Origin: Actinomadura barringtoniae
Lineage (GTDB): Bacteria; Actinomycetota; Actinomycetes; Streptosporangiales; Streptosporangiaceae
DNA: 64,000 nucleotides
Direction: 5' to 3'
Assembly (NCBI RefSeq): GCF_017573505.1
Contig: NZ_JAGEOJ010000001.1
Coordinates: 682,001-746,000, forward strand
Within the stretch, counting starts at the first letter, position 1. Each line of letters opens with the position of its first letter. Positions 23,967 to 32,336 of this stretch are shown one piece after another. Made by a program: the position numbers and the translations under genes. The notes under the pieces are model-generated. The model made no database searches and was not told where the DNA came from. It saw only the letters and a program-made list of their open reading frames with translations.

Positions 23967-25387
23967 GCCGTCTTTCCTGAGTCGCTGCGCAGTTCGGGTG
24001 GAAGGAGGTCTGCGGGAACGTCCTGGTAGGCGACCGGTCGCAGGAAGCGCTCGATCGCCCGGGAGCCGACGGACGTGGTCGCCGGGGCCGAGGACGCTGG
24101 GAACGGGCCGCCGTGCACCATCGCGTGCCCGACCTCGACGCCGGTGGGCCAGCCGTTCACGACCAGCCGTCCCGCCACGAGCTCCAGTCGTCGGAGCAGC
24201 TGGGCTGCTGCCTCCTTGTCGGTCTCGGCCATGTGAACGGTCGCGGTGAGCTGGCCTTCGAGGTGCTCCACGATCTCGGCCAGTTGCTCGTCGTCGCGTA
24301 CGCGGACCACGATCGCGGCAGGTCCGAAGACCTCCTCGTGGAGTCGCTTGTCGGCCAGGAAGTCGTCGCCGGTCGTGACGAAGAGGCCTGCCACGCCTTG
24401 CGGCGCATCGCCTCTACCGCGTGCTTTCTGCTCGACCGTGCTGGTTGCTTGCAGGGTGTCCACTCCACGGCTGTACGCGGCGGCAACACTCTTGCTGAAC
24501 ATCGGCGCGGCTGCGGTCTCGTTGACGGCGTGGGCCACTGCTTCCAGGAAGCGGTCGCCGTCCGCTCCTTCTGGGGTGAATACCAGGCCCGGCTTGGTGC
24601 ACAGCTGGCCGACGCTTCCCGTCATCGAGCCGACGAAGCCGGTGGCAATGGTGTCGGCCCGTTCCACCAGTGCACCGGGTAGCAGGAAGACTGGGTTGAC
24701 CGCCGACATCTCCGCGTAGACGGGAATCGGCACGGGACGCTTCGCGGCCGCCTCGGCCAGCGCCAATCCGCCGCTTCGCGATCCTGTGAAGCCGACCGCC
24801 CGGATGGCGGGGTGTGTGACCAGTTCGAGCCCGATCTCGTGGCTGTCGCCTTGGAGCATGCCGAACGTGCCTTCGGGCAGATCGTGCTTCCGTACGGCTG
24901 CTCTGATGGCCTCCGCGACGATTTCGGAAGTGCGCGGATGCGCCGGGTGCGCCTTGACGACCACCGGCGCCCCGGCCGCGAGCGCCGAAGCGGTGTCCCC
25001 GCCCGCAACGGAGAACGCGAGCGGGAAGTTGCCCGCTCCGAAGACCGCGACCGGTCCGAGCGGGATGGATCGCTGCCGGATATCGGGCCGAGGGAGCGGC
25101 GTCCGAGCGGGATCTCCCGGCTCGATGCACGTCTGCCGCCAGCTTCCTTCCCGTACGACCTCGGCGAACATCCGCAGCTGGCCCGTCGTCCGCGCGGTCT
25201 CCCCGGCGATGCGTGCCGCCGGAAGTCCGGTCTCCTCCTGCACCACGCGAGCCAGCTCCGGCGCCGCCTTCTCGATCTCGTCCGCGATCGAGTCCAGGAA
25301 CGCCGCTCGCGCCTCCGTGCTCGTGGCGCGGTAGCCGTCGAAGGCCTCCCAGGCGAGCGTGGCCGCCCGTTCGACGTCACTCATCAT
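23963..25387 (-). CDS. 2,5-dioxovalerate (alpha-ketoglutarate semialdehyde) dehydrogenase
   Basis: 474-residue NAD(P)+ aldehyde dehydrogenase. It has FGAGNFPLAFSVAGGDTASALAAG for coenzyme and oxyanion binding, AEMSAVNPVF for the general base region, and GQLCTKPG for the catalytic Cys. These match KGSADH of the glucarate pathway. It oxidises 2,5-dioxovalerate to 2-oxoglutarate. Two ATGs occur in tandem (25387 and 25384); the second has the better Shine-Dalgarno spacing to AGGTGAG. The first overlaps the kdgD stop by one base (TGATG), indicating translational coupling. Confidence 0.92.
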   Translation of the reverse strand: MMSDVERAATLAWEAFDGYRATSTEARAAFLDSIADEIEKAAPELARVVQEETGLPAARIAGETARTTGQLRMFAEVVREGSWRQTCIEPGDPARTPLPRPDIRQRSIPLGPVAVFGAGNFPLAFSVAGGDTASALAAGAPVVVKAHPAHPRTSEIVAEAIRAAVRKHDLPEGTFGMLQGDSHEIGLELVTHPAIRAVGFTGSRSGGLALAEAAAKRPVPIPVYAEMSAVNPVFLLPGALVERADTIATGFVGSMTGSVGQLCTKPGLVFTPEGADGDRFLEAVAHAVNETAAAPMFSKSVAAAYSRGVDTLQATSTVEQKARGRGDAPQGVAGLFVTTGDDFLADKRLHEEVFGPAAIVVRVRDDEQLAEIVEHLEGQLTATVHMAETDKEAAAQLLRRLELVAGRLVVNGWPTGVEVGHAMVHGGPFPASSAPATTSVGSRAIERFLRPVAYQDVPADLLPPELRSDSGKTA

Positions 25388-26301
25388 CAGCTCACCTTGT
25401 TGATCAGCGTCTCGAGCTCGGCGAGCTCTCCGTCGTCCAGATCGGTCAGCGGCGCGCGTACGGGTCCGGCCGGGCGGCCGATGACCTTCATGCCCGCCTT
25501 GATGATGCTGACCGCGTACCCGGGCTTGCGGTTGCGCAGATCGCAGTACGGCATGACGAACTCGTTCAGCCGCGCCATCACCGCCGCGTCGTCCCGCCGC
25601 CGCACCGCCGCATAGAAGTCCGCCGCGTACCGGGGCAGGAAGTTGAAGATCGCCGACGAGTAGGTGGTCAGCCCGAGGGAGAGGTAGGGCAACGCGAACA
25701 TCTCCGCCGTGGGCAGCCCGCCGATGTAGGTGAGCCGCTCCCCCATCCGCGCGTAGATCCGCGTCATCTGCTCGATGTCGCCGATCCCGTCCTTGAAGCC
25801 GACGAGGTTCGGGCAGTCGTCCGCGAGGCGCGCGACCGTCTCATCGTCGAAGCGGGCATTGGCCCGGTTGTAGACGATCACGCCGAGGGTGGTGGCGTCG
25901 CACACCGCCTTCACGTGCGCGCGCAGCCCGTCCTGGCCCACCTCGGTGAGGTACGGCGGGAAGAGCAGAACCGCGTGCGCTCCAGCTCGTTCCGCCGCCT
26001 TGGCCAACTCGACCGCCATCGCCGTCCCGTACCCCGCCGGCGCGATGACCGGCAGGCCCGGCGGCGCTGCCGCGACGGCCGCTCCGACGACGGTCTCGAC
26101 CTCGTTCGGGGTGAGTGAGAAGAACTCGCCCGTGCCGCCCGCCGCGAACAACCCGGCCGCCGGGAACTCCGCCAGCCAGGCGATGTGCTCCTTGTAGGCG
26201 GGCTCGTCGAAGGTGCCCGCCGTCGTCAGGTGGGTGATCGGGAAGGAAAGGAGGCCCGAGCCCAAGCGCTGGGCGACCTCCCGGGGCGTCAGATCGGCCA
26301 T
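25387..26301 (-). CDS. kdgD: 5-dehydro-4-deoxyglucarate dehydratase
   Basis: 304-residue class I aldolase-fold enzyme (DapA/NAL superfamily). It has [13 protein letters not shown] near residue 56, VIVYNRANA with the catalytic Tyr, and GFKDGIGDI with the Schiff-base Lys. It dehydrates and decarboxylates 5-dehydro-4-deoxyglucarate to 2,5-dioxovalerate. The ATG at 26301 follows AGAGGAG; a TTG one codon upstream is less likely. First gene of the kdgD / aldehyde dehydrogenase / second dehydratase operon, with a LysR-box promoter 34 bp upstream. Confidence 0.94.
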   Translation of the reverse strand: MADLTPREVAQRLGSGLLSFPITHLTTAGTFDEPAYKEHIAWLAEFPAAGLFAAGGTGEFFSLTPNEVETVVGAAVAAAPPGLPVIAPAGYGTAMAVELAKAAERAGAHAVLLFPPYLTEVGQDGLRAHVKAVCDATTLGVIVYNRANARFDDETVARLADDCPNLVGFKDGIGDIEQMTRIYARMGERLTYIGGLPTAEMFALPYLSLGLTTYSSAIFNFLPRYAADFYAAVRRRDDAAVMARLNEFVMPYCDLRNRKPGYAVSIIKAGMKVIGRPAGPVRAPLTDLDDGELAELETLINKVS

Positions 26302-26334
26302 CAATGGTCTCCTCTAGGCGGGCATTCCTGCTCG

Positions 26335-26399
26335 ACTGTAGGAACCCGAACGATTCACGTCCAACACCATATTGGGATAGATCAATACCTTTGCGGCAT
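26335..26399 (-). promoter_or_regulatory. kdgD operon promoter with LysR-type box
   Basis: Minus strand: box ATGCCGCAAAGGTAT (26399-26385), 20 bp, -35 TTGGAC (26364-26359), 18 bp, -10 TACAGT (26340-26335). Compared with the gntP promoter block, identity is concentrated in the box, the -35 region and the -10 side. On the plus strand the box is followed by CATG and a five-codon frame (MIEGP), echoing the position of the lysR start at 20402. Confidence 0.75.
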
Positions 26400-26573
26400 C
26401 ATGATTGAGGGCCCTTGACGGCATCGGTCGCCCCTTCCGCTGCGGTTGGGCGCCCGGCTGCCGGGTGGGTGATGGCTAGAGGCCGAAAGCTCAGCGACGA
26501 AGAGAGTGGGTGGGCGGCTTGGGTTGCTGGTCGGGCTGCGGATCACCACGTGGGTGGCTGGGGTTCAGGGCTG

Positions 26574-26865
26574 TAGCGGGCTTCGCGCGGATTGAGCGGC
26601 ATCGGTCTCCCCATCCGTGGGGGTTGGGTGCCCGGCTGCGGGCGGATAGCGCGCTTCGCGCGGATTGAACGGCAGCGGTCACCCCATCCGCGGGGGTTGG
26701 GTGCCCGACTGCGGGCGGGTAGCGCGCTTCGCGCGGATTGAACGGCAGCGGTCACCCCATCCATGGGGGTTAGGTGCCCGGCTGCGGGTGGGTAGCGCGC
26801 TTCGCACGGAGTGAGCGGCAGCGGTCGCCCCTTCCGTGGGGGTGTGCTGCCCGGCTGCCGGGTGG
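26574..26865. repeat. 73-bp tandem repeat, four units
   Basis: Units begin at 26574, 26647, 26720 and 26793, exactly 73 bp apart, each opening with TAGCGCGCTTCGCGCGGA or a near match and containing GCAGCGGTCACCCCATCC. Units 2 and 3 are almost identical; unit 4 diverges in its second half. GCGCGCTTCGCGCG is itself a short inverted repeat. There are no unique spacers. Confidence 0.9.
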
Positions 26866-27061
26866 GTGTTGGTTGAGGGCCGAAAGGCTCGGCGACGAGG
26901 AAGGTGGGGGCGGGCTGGGGGTGCTGGTCGGCTGCGGGCTTGGCGCGGGTTGGGCTTGGTGCTTATGGCGGGTGCGTGGCTGGGTTGGCGTTCGCGCATG
27001 TAGGCCCGGAGCGGGGTTGGGGTTCGTGCTTGGTGGCGCGCTTCGCGCGGACTGGGCGGCA

Positions 27062-27190
27062 GCGGTCACCCCTTCCGTGGGGGTGTGCTGCCCGGCTGGC
27101 GGGTGGGTGTTGGTTGAAGGCCGAAAGGCTCGGCGACGAGGAAGGTGGGGGCGGGGCCGGGGGCGGGTTTGTTCGGGTGCGGGTGGCCAC
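27062..27190 (+). repeat. Left copy of the repeat flanking the HNH endonuclease gene
   Basis: Contains GCGGTCACCCCTTCCG, TGAAGGCCGAAAGGCTCGGC, GACGAGGAAGG, GGGCCGGGGGCGGG and TTGTTCGGGTGCGGG in this order. The same blocks occur in the same order, inverted, at 28676-28803 on the other side of the gene. The copy lies about 100 bp beyond the 3' end of the gene. Confidence 0.75.
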
Positions 27191-27294
27191 GGGGTTGGGG
27201 TTAGGTCTTTGGCCGCGCTTCGCGCGGGGGTGGTGGGTGGTTGGGTTGGCGTTGGTGCCTGTAGGGCCCGGAGCGTGGTGCCTCCGGGCCTTGG

Positions 27295-28557
27295 TCAGGC
27301 GGCTAGGGATTGATCGTCGCGCCAGGGGTTGGCGTCGTGTTCGGGGATCGATCTTCGCGCTCGTGCGATCCCGTCCGGCGCCAGCGTCCGATAAACGAAT
27401 CGGCCGTCGCTCTTGCTGATCTGCATCTGCTGCGGGTTGGTGTGTTTCCAGCGGTTGTGCCACCCGCAGCACAGCGTCAGCTTGTCGATGTCGGTGGGGC
27501 TTCCCAGTGCCCAGCCGTCGACGTGGTCGACCTCGCACAGGAAACCCGGCACCTCACAGCCGTGAACGGCGCAGGTGTCATACAGCGTCTCGAGCACGCG
27601 GCGTTGGCCAGCGCTGGCGATCCGGACGGTGTGGCCGAGGTAGAGGGGGATGTGTCCGCGTCCGAAGATCAGGGGTGAGATACCGGCGGTCAACGCCAAC
27701 CGGCGGACCTGCTCGGCCGGGATCGGCGTGCCGTCCCGCAGTCGCCCGGGGGTGTCGGCACCGGTCAGCGTCTCCAGGTCAGCGATCACCGTGACGCGGG
27801 TCGCGCCGTGGCCACCGGCGAGCACGGAAGTGAGGGCGGCGGCGGTCCGCTCACCTAGATCACGACGGTCATCGGTCCCGGCGGGCTTGGCCAACGGCGC
27901 GAGTGTGCCGTCCAGGATGGCGGTGTCCTCGGGGTTGAGCCACCCCTTGAGGTAGCAGCCACCATCCAGCGACCGGCTGACCGTCACCCAGGACCGCTCA
28001 TAACCCCGCTGCACGTCCTCGGGCGGCTTGTCCTCACCGTTGTGCTCACGCACCAGGTCATGGATCTTCCCGCCCAGCTTGGCGACCTTCCCCGCCGACA
28101 GACCCTCGCCTGCGGCAGTGAGGAGGATGTCCTCGGCCGCTGCGGTGTCATCGTCATTGAGACGCTGCACAGCGTCAGCAATGGTGGCCGCGTACCCGAA
28201 CGACAGCTCACCAGCGGCCAGGCCCTTGTCGACGCGGCCGAGCCGGTGAAGTTGCCGGGCCAGGGTGATGCGTTCTTTGGCGCGGCCTTCGCGCATGCCC
28301 ATCCGGCAGCGCAGCCAGGCCTGGGTGGAGGGCAGACCCCACGCCTTCATCTCGCCCGTCCGGTCGACCACCGCGATCAGCCCGGCCAAGACGTGCTCGG
28401 CCTGATCGGTCACCGTCGCCAGCGCCTCAGCCAATTCCATGCAGGCGGCCCCGGACTCAGGCGCAGCCCTATCGGCGAGTTCGGAGAATATGACGGATGC
28501 CGCTTCCACCAGTTGCTGGGTGGAAGCGGATTCGGTGCCCGCCACGATCGAACTCAT
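27295..28557 (-). CDS. DUF222 / 13E12-type HNH endonuclease
   Basis: 420 residues. The N-terminal DUF222 region (about 20-310) is followed by an HNH nuclease domain (about 325-375). The latter has CAVHGCEVPGFLCEVDHVDGW and LTLCCGWHNRWKH, with the zinc Cys pair, the DH of the first strand and the HNR final motif. This is the 13E12 repeat family of actinobacteria, usually multicopy and linked to mobile or repeated DNA. It probably nicks or cuts DNA. A TAAAAT hexamer ends 6 nt before the ATG, so the transcript is likely leaderless. Flanked by inverted repeat copies. Confidence 0.9.
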   Translation of the reverse strand: MSSIVAGTESASTQQLVEAASVIFSELADRAAPESGAACMELAEALATVTDQAEHVLAGLIAVVDRTGEMKAWGLPSTQAWLRCRMGMREGRAKERITLARQLHRLGRVDKGLAAGELSFGYAATIADAVQRLNDDDTAAAEDILLTAAGEGLSAGKVAKLGGKIHDLVREHNGEDKPPEDVQRGYERSWVTVSRSLDGGCYLKGWLNPEDTAILDGTLAPLAKPAGTDDRRDLGERTAAALTSVLAGGHGATRVTVIADLETLTGADTPGRLRDGTPIPAEQVRRLALTAGISPLIFGRGHIPLYLGHTVRIASAGQRRVLETLYDTCAVHGCEVPGFLCEVDHVDGWALGSPTDIDKLTLCCGWHNRWKHTNPQQMQISKSDGRFVYRTLAPDGIARARRSIPEHDANPWRDDQSLAA

Positions 28558-28563
28558 ACCGTT

Positions 28564-28569
28564 ATTTTA
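28564..28569 (-). promoter_or_regulatory. -10 element of the HNH endonuclease gene
   Basis: TAAAAT on the minus strand, 6 nt upstream of the ATG, within a locally AT-rich stretch. This spacing puts the transcription start at or next to the start codon. Confidence 0.55.
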
Positions 28570-28675
28570 CCATCACTCTCCGCCATTTTCATGATCGTAT
28601 AGAAATATTCGAAGATTCTTTCGATGGTGCTTTCCTGCGCGAGGCGCGGCTATCAAAGCTTGTAGTTCAGCCCCG

Positions 28676-28803
28676 TGAGGCCCGCACCCGAACAACCCAG
28701 CCCCCGGCCCAGCCCCTTCCTTCCTCGTCGCTGAGCTTTTCGGCCTTCAGGCAGCACAAACCCGCAGACGGGCACCAGCCAGAGCGGAAGGGGTGACCGA
28801 TGC
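28676..28803 (-). repeat. Right, inverted copy of the repeat flanking the HNH endonuclease gene
   Basis: On the minus strand it reads CGGTCACCCCTTCCG, then TGAAGGCCGAAAAGCTCAGC, GACGAGGAAGG, GGGCCGGGGGCTGG and TTGTTCGGGTGCGGG, matching the 27062-27190 copy. The rest of the 301-bp gap 28558-28858 holds the AT-rich HNH promoter and nothing else I can recognise. Confidence 0.75.
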
Positions 28804-28858
28804 CGCAAAGAGCCGCACAATGAGGTCTGCACAGCAACGTCCGTGAGATCCTGCATAG

Positions 28859-29491
28859 GTGGCCGCCGCCGAACCCGCCCTACCGCCCCGCCGTCGCGGA
28901 CGCCCTGGTTATGACCGGGAGACGATGCTGCGTCGCGCCGTGGAGCTGTTCAATCGGCGGGGGTACGACGCCACGAGCATGGGCGATCTGGCCAAGGAGC
29001 TCGGGCTGACCAAGCCTGCGATCTACCACCACTTCAGGAGCAAAGAAGAGCTGCTCGAGGCCGCATTGGACGACGCTCTCGACGAGCTGACAGCGGTGGT
29101 GGAGGAAGCGGCGCAGAGCACGGAGGGCGCCAGCGCCTACGAACGACTGCGCGAGGTGGTGCGGCGCAGCGTGGAGGTGCTGGCCGCGCATCAGCCGTCG
29201 GTCACGCTCCTCCTCCGCGTGAGAGGAAACAGCCCGATCGAGCTGGCCGCGCTGGATCGGCGACGACGGTTGGACGAGCGGCTGGCGGAGCTTGTCGCGG
29301 ATGCGGCGGCAGAGGGCGCGCTGCGCGATGACATGCCGCCGGCATTGGTCAGCCGTCTACTCTTCGGCATGGTGAATTCACTGGTCGAATGGTATCGGGC
29401 GGACGGAACGTTCACCCCTGCTACCGTCGCGGACGCCATTGCTGCAGTGGCTTTCGACGGCCTAACCAACAACGACGAAAACGACAATTAG
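28859..29491 (+). CDS. paaR: TetR family regulator, probable phenylacetate repressor
   Basis: 210 residues. A basic N-terminus (PRRRGRPGYD) is followed by the HTH ATSMGDLAKELGLTKPAIYHHFRSKEELL (about 36-64) and a helical ligand domain. It ends convergently with paaE, the two stop codons sharing the bases TTAG. Position beside the paa genes and a PaaR-like operator between paaA and paaZ suggest that it senses phenylacetyl-CoA and represses both units. The symbol is inferred from context. The start is GTG without an obvious Shine-Dalgarno. Confidence 0.82.
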   Translation: MAAAEPALPPRRRGRPGYDRETMLRRAVELFNRRGYDATSMGDLAKELGLTKPAIYHHFRSKEELLEAALDDALDELTAVVEEAAQSTEGASAYERLREVVRRSVEVLAAHQPSVTLLLRVRGNSPIELAALDRRRRLDERLAELVADAAAEGALRDDMPPALVSRLLFGMVNSLVEWYRADGTFTPATVADAIAAVAFDGLTNNDENDN

Positions 29492-30576
29492 GCGTCGTAG
29501 TCCACTGTGACGGCTTCACCCACGGGAAAGCTCTGGCACGTCAGGACAAAGCCAGCCTCGACCTCGTGGTCTTCCAGCGCGTAATTGCGACGCATATCGA
29601 CTTCGCCGTCGCAGACCTTGGCACGGCACGTTCCGCAGACACCGCCCTTGCAGGCGAACGGCAGGTCGGCGCGGGACTTCTGGGCGCTGTCGAGAATCGT
29701 CGATTCCTGAGAGACCGTGGACGTCGTCCGGTGCCCGTCCAGAACGGTGGTCAGCTCGGTGGTGGCGCCCGTGGGAGTGTCGACGGTACGGCGAGGCTGG
29801 GGCGGCGGGGCGTCCACGTAGAACAGCTCAACGTGCACGCGATCAGCGGGAACGCCCAGGTCAGCGAGGACAACCCGAGCGTCCTGGATCATCTGCAGCG
29901 GGCCGCACAGCCACACGTGGTCGAAGACCTCGACCGGGACGAGGGTGGTCAGGAGGAGACGCAGACGATCGGCGTCGAGGCGACCGGAGAAGAGTTCGAC
30001 GTCTCGAGGCTCTCGGGACAGGACGTGAGCGACCTGGAGGCGGGGTCCGTGCTGGTTCTTGAGGTCGCCCAGTTCCTCGGCGAACATCACGGTCTGGCTC
30101 GTACGGTTGCCGTACAGGAGCGAGACCTGGGCCAGCGGGTGGGACAGGACCGTGGAGGCGACGGAGAGCATGGGCGTGATGCCCGATCCGGCGGCGATGC
30201 ACAGGTGCCGTTCGCCCGAGTCGGGGTCGGCCTGCCAGGAGCCGGTCGGGGTCTGGACCTCGATGGTGGCGCCGGGCCTGACCTCGTTCACCAGCCAGGA
30301 CGAGAAGAGGCCGTCGGGGATCTCGCGGACGCCGATGCGCGGGGCGGATCCGGCGGGGGCGCAGATCGAGTAGGAGCGGCGTTCCTCGCGGCCGTCGATG
30401 AAGCGGCGCAGGGTGAGGGACTGGCCGGCGCGGAAGGCGTAGGCCTCGCGGAGTTCGGGCGGTATGCGGAAGGTGATCGCGGCGGCGTCCTCGCAGAGCC
30501 GTTCCACCGACGTCACGGTCAGCGGGTGGAACACCGCCGAGCGGGACGGCGCGGCTGCGGGCGCGGGTGCGGTCAT
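29488..30576 (-). CDS. paaE: Phenylacetyl-CoA epoxidase reductase subunit
   Basis: 362 residues. It has an FAD-binding ferredoxin reductase domain with RRSYSICA (about 67-74), an NAD-binding domain (AAGSGITPMLSV, WLCGP) and a C-terminal plant-type 2Fe-2S ferredoxin domain with CKGGVCGTCRAKV and a later Cys (VLTCQ). It passes electrons from NADPH to the PaaA/C diiron oxygenase. Last gene of the paaABCDE operon; its start is 1 bp from the paaD stop. Confidence 0.95.
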   Translation of the reverse strand: MTAPAPAAAPSRSAVFHPLTVTSVERLCEDAAAITFRIPPELREAYAFRAGQSLTLRRFIDGREERRSYSICAPAGSAPRIGVREIPDGLFSSWLVNEVRPGATIEVQTPTGSWQADPDSGERHLCIAAGSGITPMLSVASTVLSHPLAQVSLLYGNRTSQTVMFAEELGDLKNQHGPRLQVAHVLSREPRDVELFSGRLDADRLRLLLTTLVPVEVFDHVWLCGPLQMIQDARVVLADLGVPADRVHVELFYVDAPPPQPRRTVDTPTGATTELTTVLDGHRTTSTVSQESTILDSAQKSRADLPFACKGGVCGTCRAKVCDGEVDMRRNYALEDHEVEAGFVLTCQSFPVGEAVTVDYDA

Positions 30577-30577
30577 C

Positions 30578-31105
30578 TCAGATCTCCTTGACGTGCTCGA
30601 AAGGTTCGAGGCAGTCGGTGCAGCTATAGAGGGCCTTGCACGCGGTGGCGCCGAACTCCGAGGTCAGGCGGGTCGCGGTGGAGCCGCAGCGGGGGCAAGG
30701 GGGCGCTTGGCGGGTCGGGCCGAGGGTGAGGGCGATGGGGCCGGAGCGGTGGGGGGCAGGGCCGGGGGTCGAGAGACCGGCTTCGCGTAGGGCTGCTCGG
30801 CCTCGTTCGGAGATCCAGTCGCTGGACCAGGGCGGGTCCAGGACCACGCGGACCTCGACCCGAGGGAAGCCCGCGTCGTTCAGGCGATGGACCAGGTCGT
30901 CGCGCATGGTCGCCATCGCGGGGCAGCCGGTGTACGTCGGCGTGATCGACACGACGACCGTGGAGTCGGGCTGGACGTCCACGTTCCGGAGGACGCCCAG
31001 GTCGTCCAGCGTCAGCATCGGCATCTCGGGGTCGCGGACCTGCTCGGCCACGTGGCGCGCGTTTGCCGCGTCTCGGGTGGTCACCGGCTCTTGCGTGCTC
31101 ACCAT
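30578..31105 (-). CDS. paaD: Phenylacetyl-CoA epoxidase assembly protein
   Basis: 175 residues. The first half is a MIP18/SufT (DUF59) domain with DPEMPMLTLDDLGVL and TPTYTGCPAM. The C-terminal end has four cysteines in CPRCGS and CTDCLEPFEH, probably a metal or Fe-S site. PaaD is needed for maturation of the epoxidase system. The ATG at 31105 follows GGAGGG and overlaps the paaC stop by 7 nt; a GTG one codon later is also possible. Confidence 0.93.
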   Translation of the reverse strand: MVSTQEPVTTRDAANARHVAEQVRDPEMPMLTLDDLGVLRNVDVQPDSTVVVSITPTYTGCPAMATMRDDLVHRLNDAGFPRVEVRVVLDPPWSSDWISERGRAALREAGLSTPGPAPHRSGPIALTLGPTRQAPPCPRCGSTATRLTSEFGATACKALYSCTDCLEPFEHVKEI

Positions 31106-32022
31106 CGGCCCTCCGGGTGGGCTCGGGCCACTACCTGCATCTCGGCCAGCACGCGGCTGAACGCCTCGGTGTGCAGGCCGTCTCGGCCTGTACGGCCGTT
31201 GACTCCGGCGAGAGGGGCCTTCTGAGGGCGGTCTACGCCGCTGACGGCCAGGACCTGGTCCAGGACGGCGTCCACCTCGGAACGGACGGAGGCTGGATCG
31301 ACGCCTGCGCCCGACTGGGCGAGCGACGACTCGACCGGGTGGGCGACGGTGAGCTCGTAGTGCAGTGGCCACAGGGTGTCGAGCGCGGTCAGGAGGCGGC
31401 GGCGCGATTCTTCGGTGCCCTGCGCGAGGGTGAGGAACCAGCGGCCTGCCCAGTCGCGGTGGTACGTGATCTCCTTGACGCCCTTGGCGGCGAGCGCGGA
31501 CAGGACGGCGTCGTTGCTGCCCCGGAGGCGTTCCAGCAAGGCGAGGCGCGCGACCGAGAAGAGGAGCAGGCGGACGACGACGTGGGCGAAGTCGCCGTTC
31601 GGCACCTCGACCAGGCGGACGTTGCGGAACGCGTCGGCCTCGCGGAAGAAGGCGAGCGCGTCCTCGGCGGGGATCGGCGAGCCGTCGGGGAGCGCGGGCA
31701 CGATGGACGGATCCGCGGCGGCGGCGCGCGTCAGGAGGAGACGGGCCTGGCCGAGGAGGTCGAGGGCCATGTTGGCCAGCGCGATGTCCTCTTCGAGGTC
31801 GGGCGCGCGGCTGCACCATTCCGACAGGCGCTGCGACATGATCAGCGCGTCATCGCCGAGCATGAGGCAGTACGCGGCGAGCAGGTCGGGGGCGACGCCG
31901 TCCGGAACGGTGGTGTCGACGCCGGCCAGCGGGTCCTCGAAGTCGGTGCCGAACGCCCACTGCGCGGTGTCGTCGCCGACGAGCAGGCCGGAGAAGATGC
32001 TGCCCTCGTCGTCGTCGATCAT
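31099..32022 (-). CDS. paaC: Phenylacetyl-CoA epoxidase structural subunit
   Basis: 307 residues of the ferritin-like PaaC family, with LMLGDDALIMSQRLSEW, MALDLLGQARLLL and EITYHRDWAGRWFLTLAQGTEES. It pairs with PaaA to form the epoxidase core but is not catalytic. GGAG precedes the ATG at 32022. A GTG at 32043, overlapping the paaB stop, is an alternative start without a Shine-Dalgarno. Confidence 0.94.
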   Translation of the reverse strand: MIDDDEGSIFSGLLVGDDTAQWAFGTDFEDPLAGVDTTVPDGVAPDLLAAYCLMLGDDALIMSQRLSEWCSRAPDLEEDIALANMALDLLGQARLLLTRAAAADPSIVPALPDGSPIPAEDALAFFREADAFRNVRLVEVPNGDFAHVVVRLLLFSVARLALLERLRGSNDAVLSALAAKGVKEITYHRDWAGRWFLTLAQGTEESRRRLLTALDTLWPLHYELTVAHPVESSLAQSGAGVDPASVRSEVDAVLDQVLAVSGVDRPQKAPLAGVNGRTGRDGLHTEAFSRVLAEMQVVARAHPEGRW

Positions 32023-32039
32023 CGTGGTCTCCAGATCGT

Positions 32040-32336
32040 TCACATGTGCGGGACGTTCTCGGGGATCTCGTAGAACGTCGGGTGCCGGTAGACCTTGTCG
32101 CCGTTCGGCGCGAAGAGCGGGTCCTTCTCGTCGGGACTGGACGCGGTGATCGCGTCGGCGCGGACGACCCAGATGCTCACGCCCTCGTTCCGGCGCGTGT
32201 AGACGTCGCGGGCGTGCCGCAGGGCCATCGCGTCGTCGGGGGCGTGCAGCGAGCCGACGTGCACGTGGTTGAGGCCGCGCTTGCCGCGTACGAACACCTC
32301 GTACAGCGGCCACTCGCGCTTGGCGTCGGTGGTCAT
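32040..32336 (-). CDS. paaB: Phenylacetyl-CoA epoxidase subunit B
   Basis: 98 residues, the usual PaaB length. It has [26 protein letters not shown] at the start and the conserved C-terminal [13 protein letters not shown]. It is a small subunit that bridges PaaA/C complexes. GAGGAGG lies upstream, and the ATG overlaps the paaA stop (ATGA). Confidence 0.95.
   Translation of the reverse strand: MTTDAKREWPLYEVFVRGKRGLNHVHVGSLHAPDDAMALRHARDVYTRRNEGVSIWVVRADAITASSPDEKDPLFAPNGDKVYRHPTFYEIPENVPHM

Larger units (their letters stand above)
26424..27294. repeat. Gene-free repeat region beside the HNH endonuclease gene
   Basis: About 870 bp without a convincing gene. It contains three direct copies of a longer repeat (starting near 26424, 26821 and 27062) that share CGGTCRCCCCTTCCG and the GGCCGAAAGGCTCGGCGACG block, plus an embedded array of 73-bp units. 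Open frames on the minus strand only re-read the repeats as Arg/Pro-rich peptides. It looks like repeat-expanded flanking DNA of the adjacent 13E12-type gene. Confidence 0.8.

Noticed and set aside
26574..26865. Possible CRISPR array
   Set aside because: Units are contiguous 73-bp repeats without unique spacers, and no cas genes are present.
26491..27538. Several minus-strand frames encoding Arg/Pro-rich peptides with repeated SSSPSLSAFNQHPP segments
   Set aside because: They only translate the DNA repeats in several frames, have no ribosome-binding sites and overlap the HNH gene.
26424..28810. Insertion sequence with terminal inverted repeats
   Set aside because: The repeat copies are diverged and not at exact ends, no target-site duplication was found, and the gene is an HNH/DUF222 protein rather than a transposase. 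The looser association is kept as a finding.
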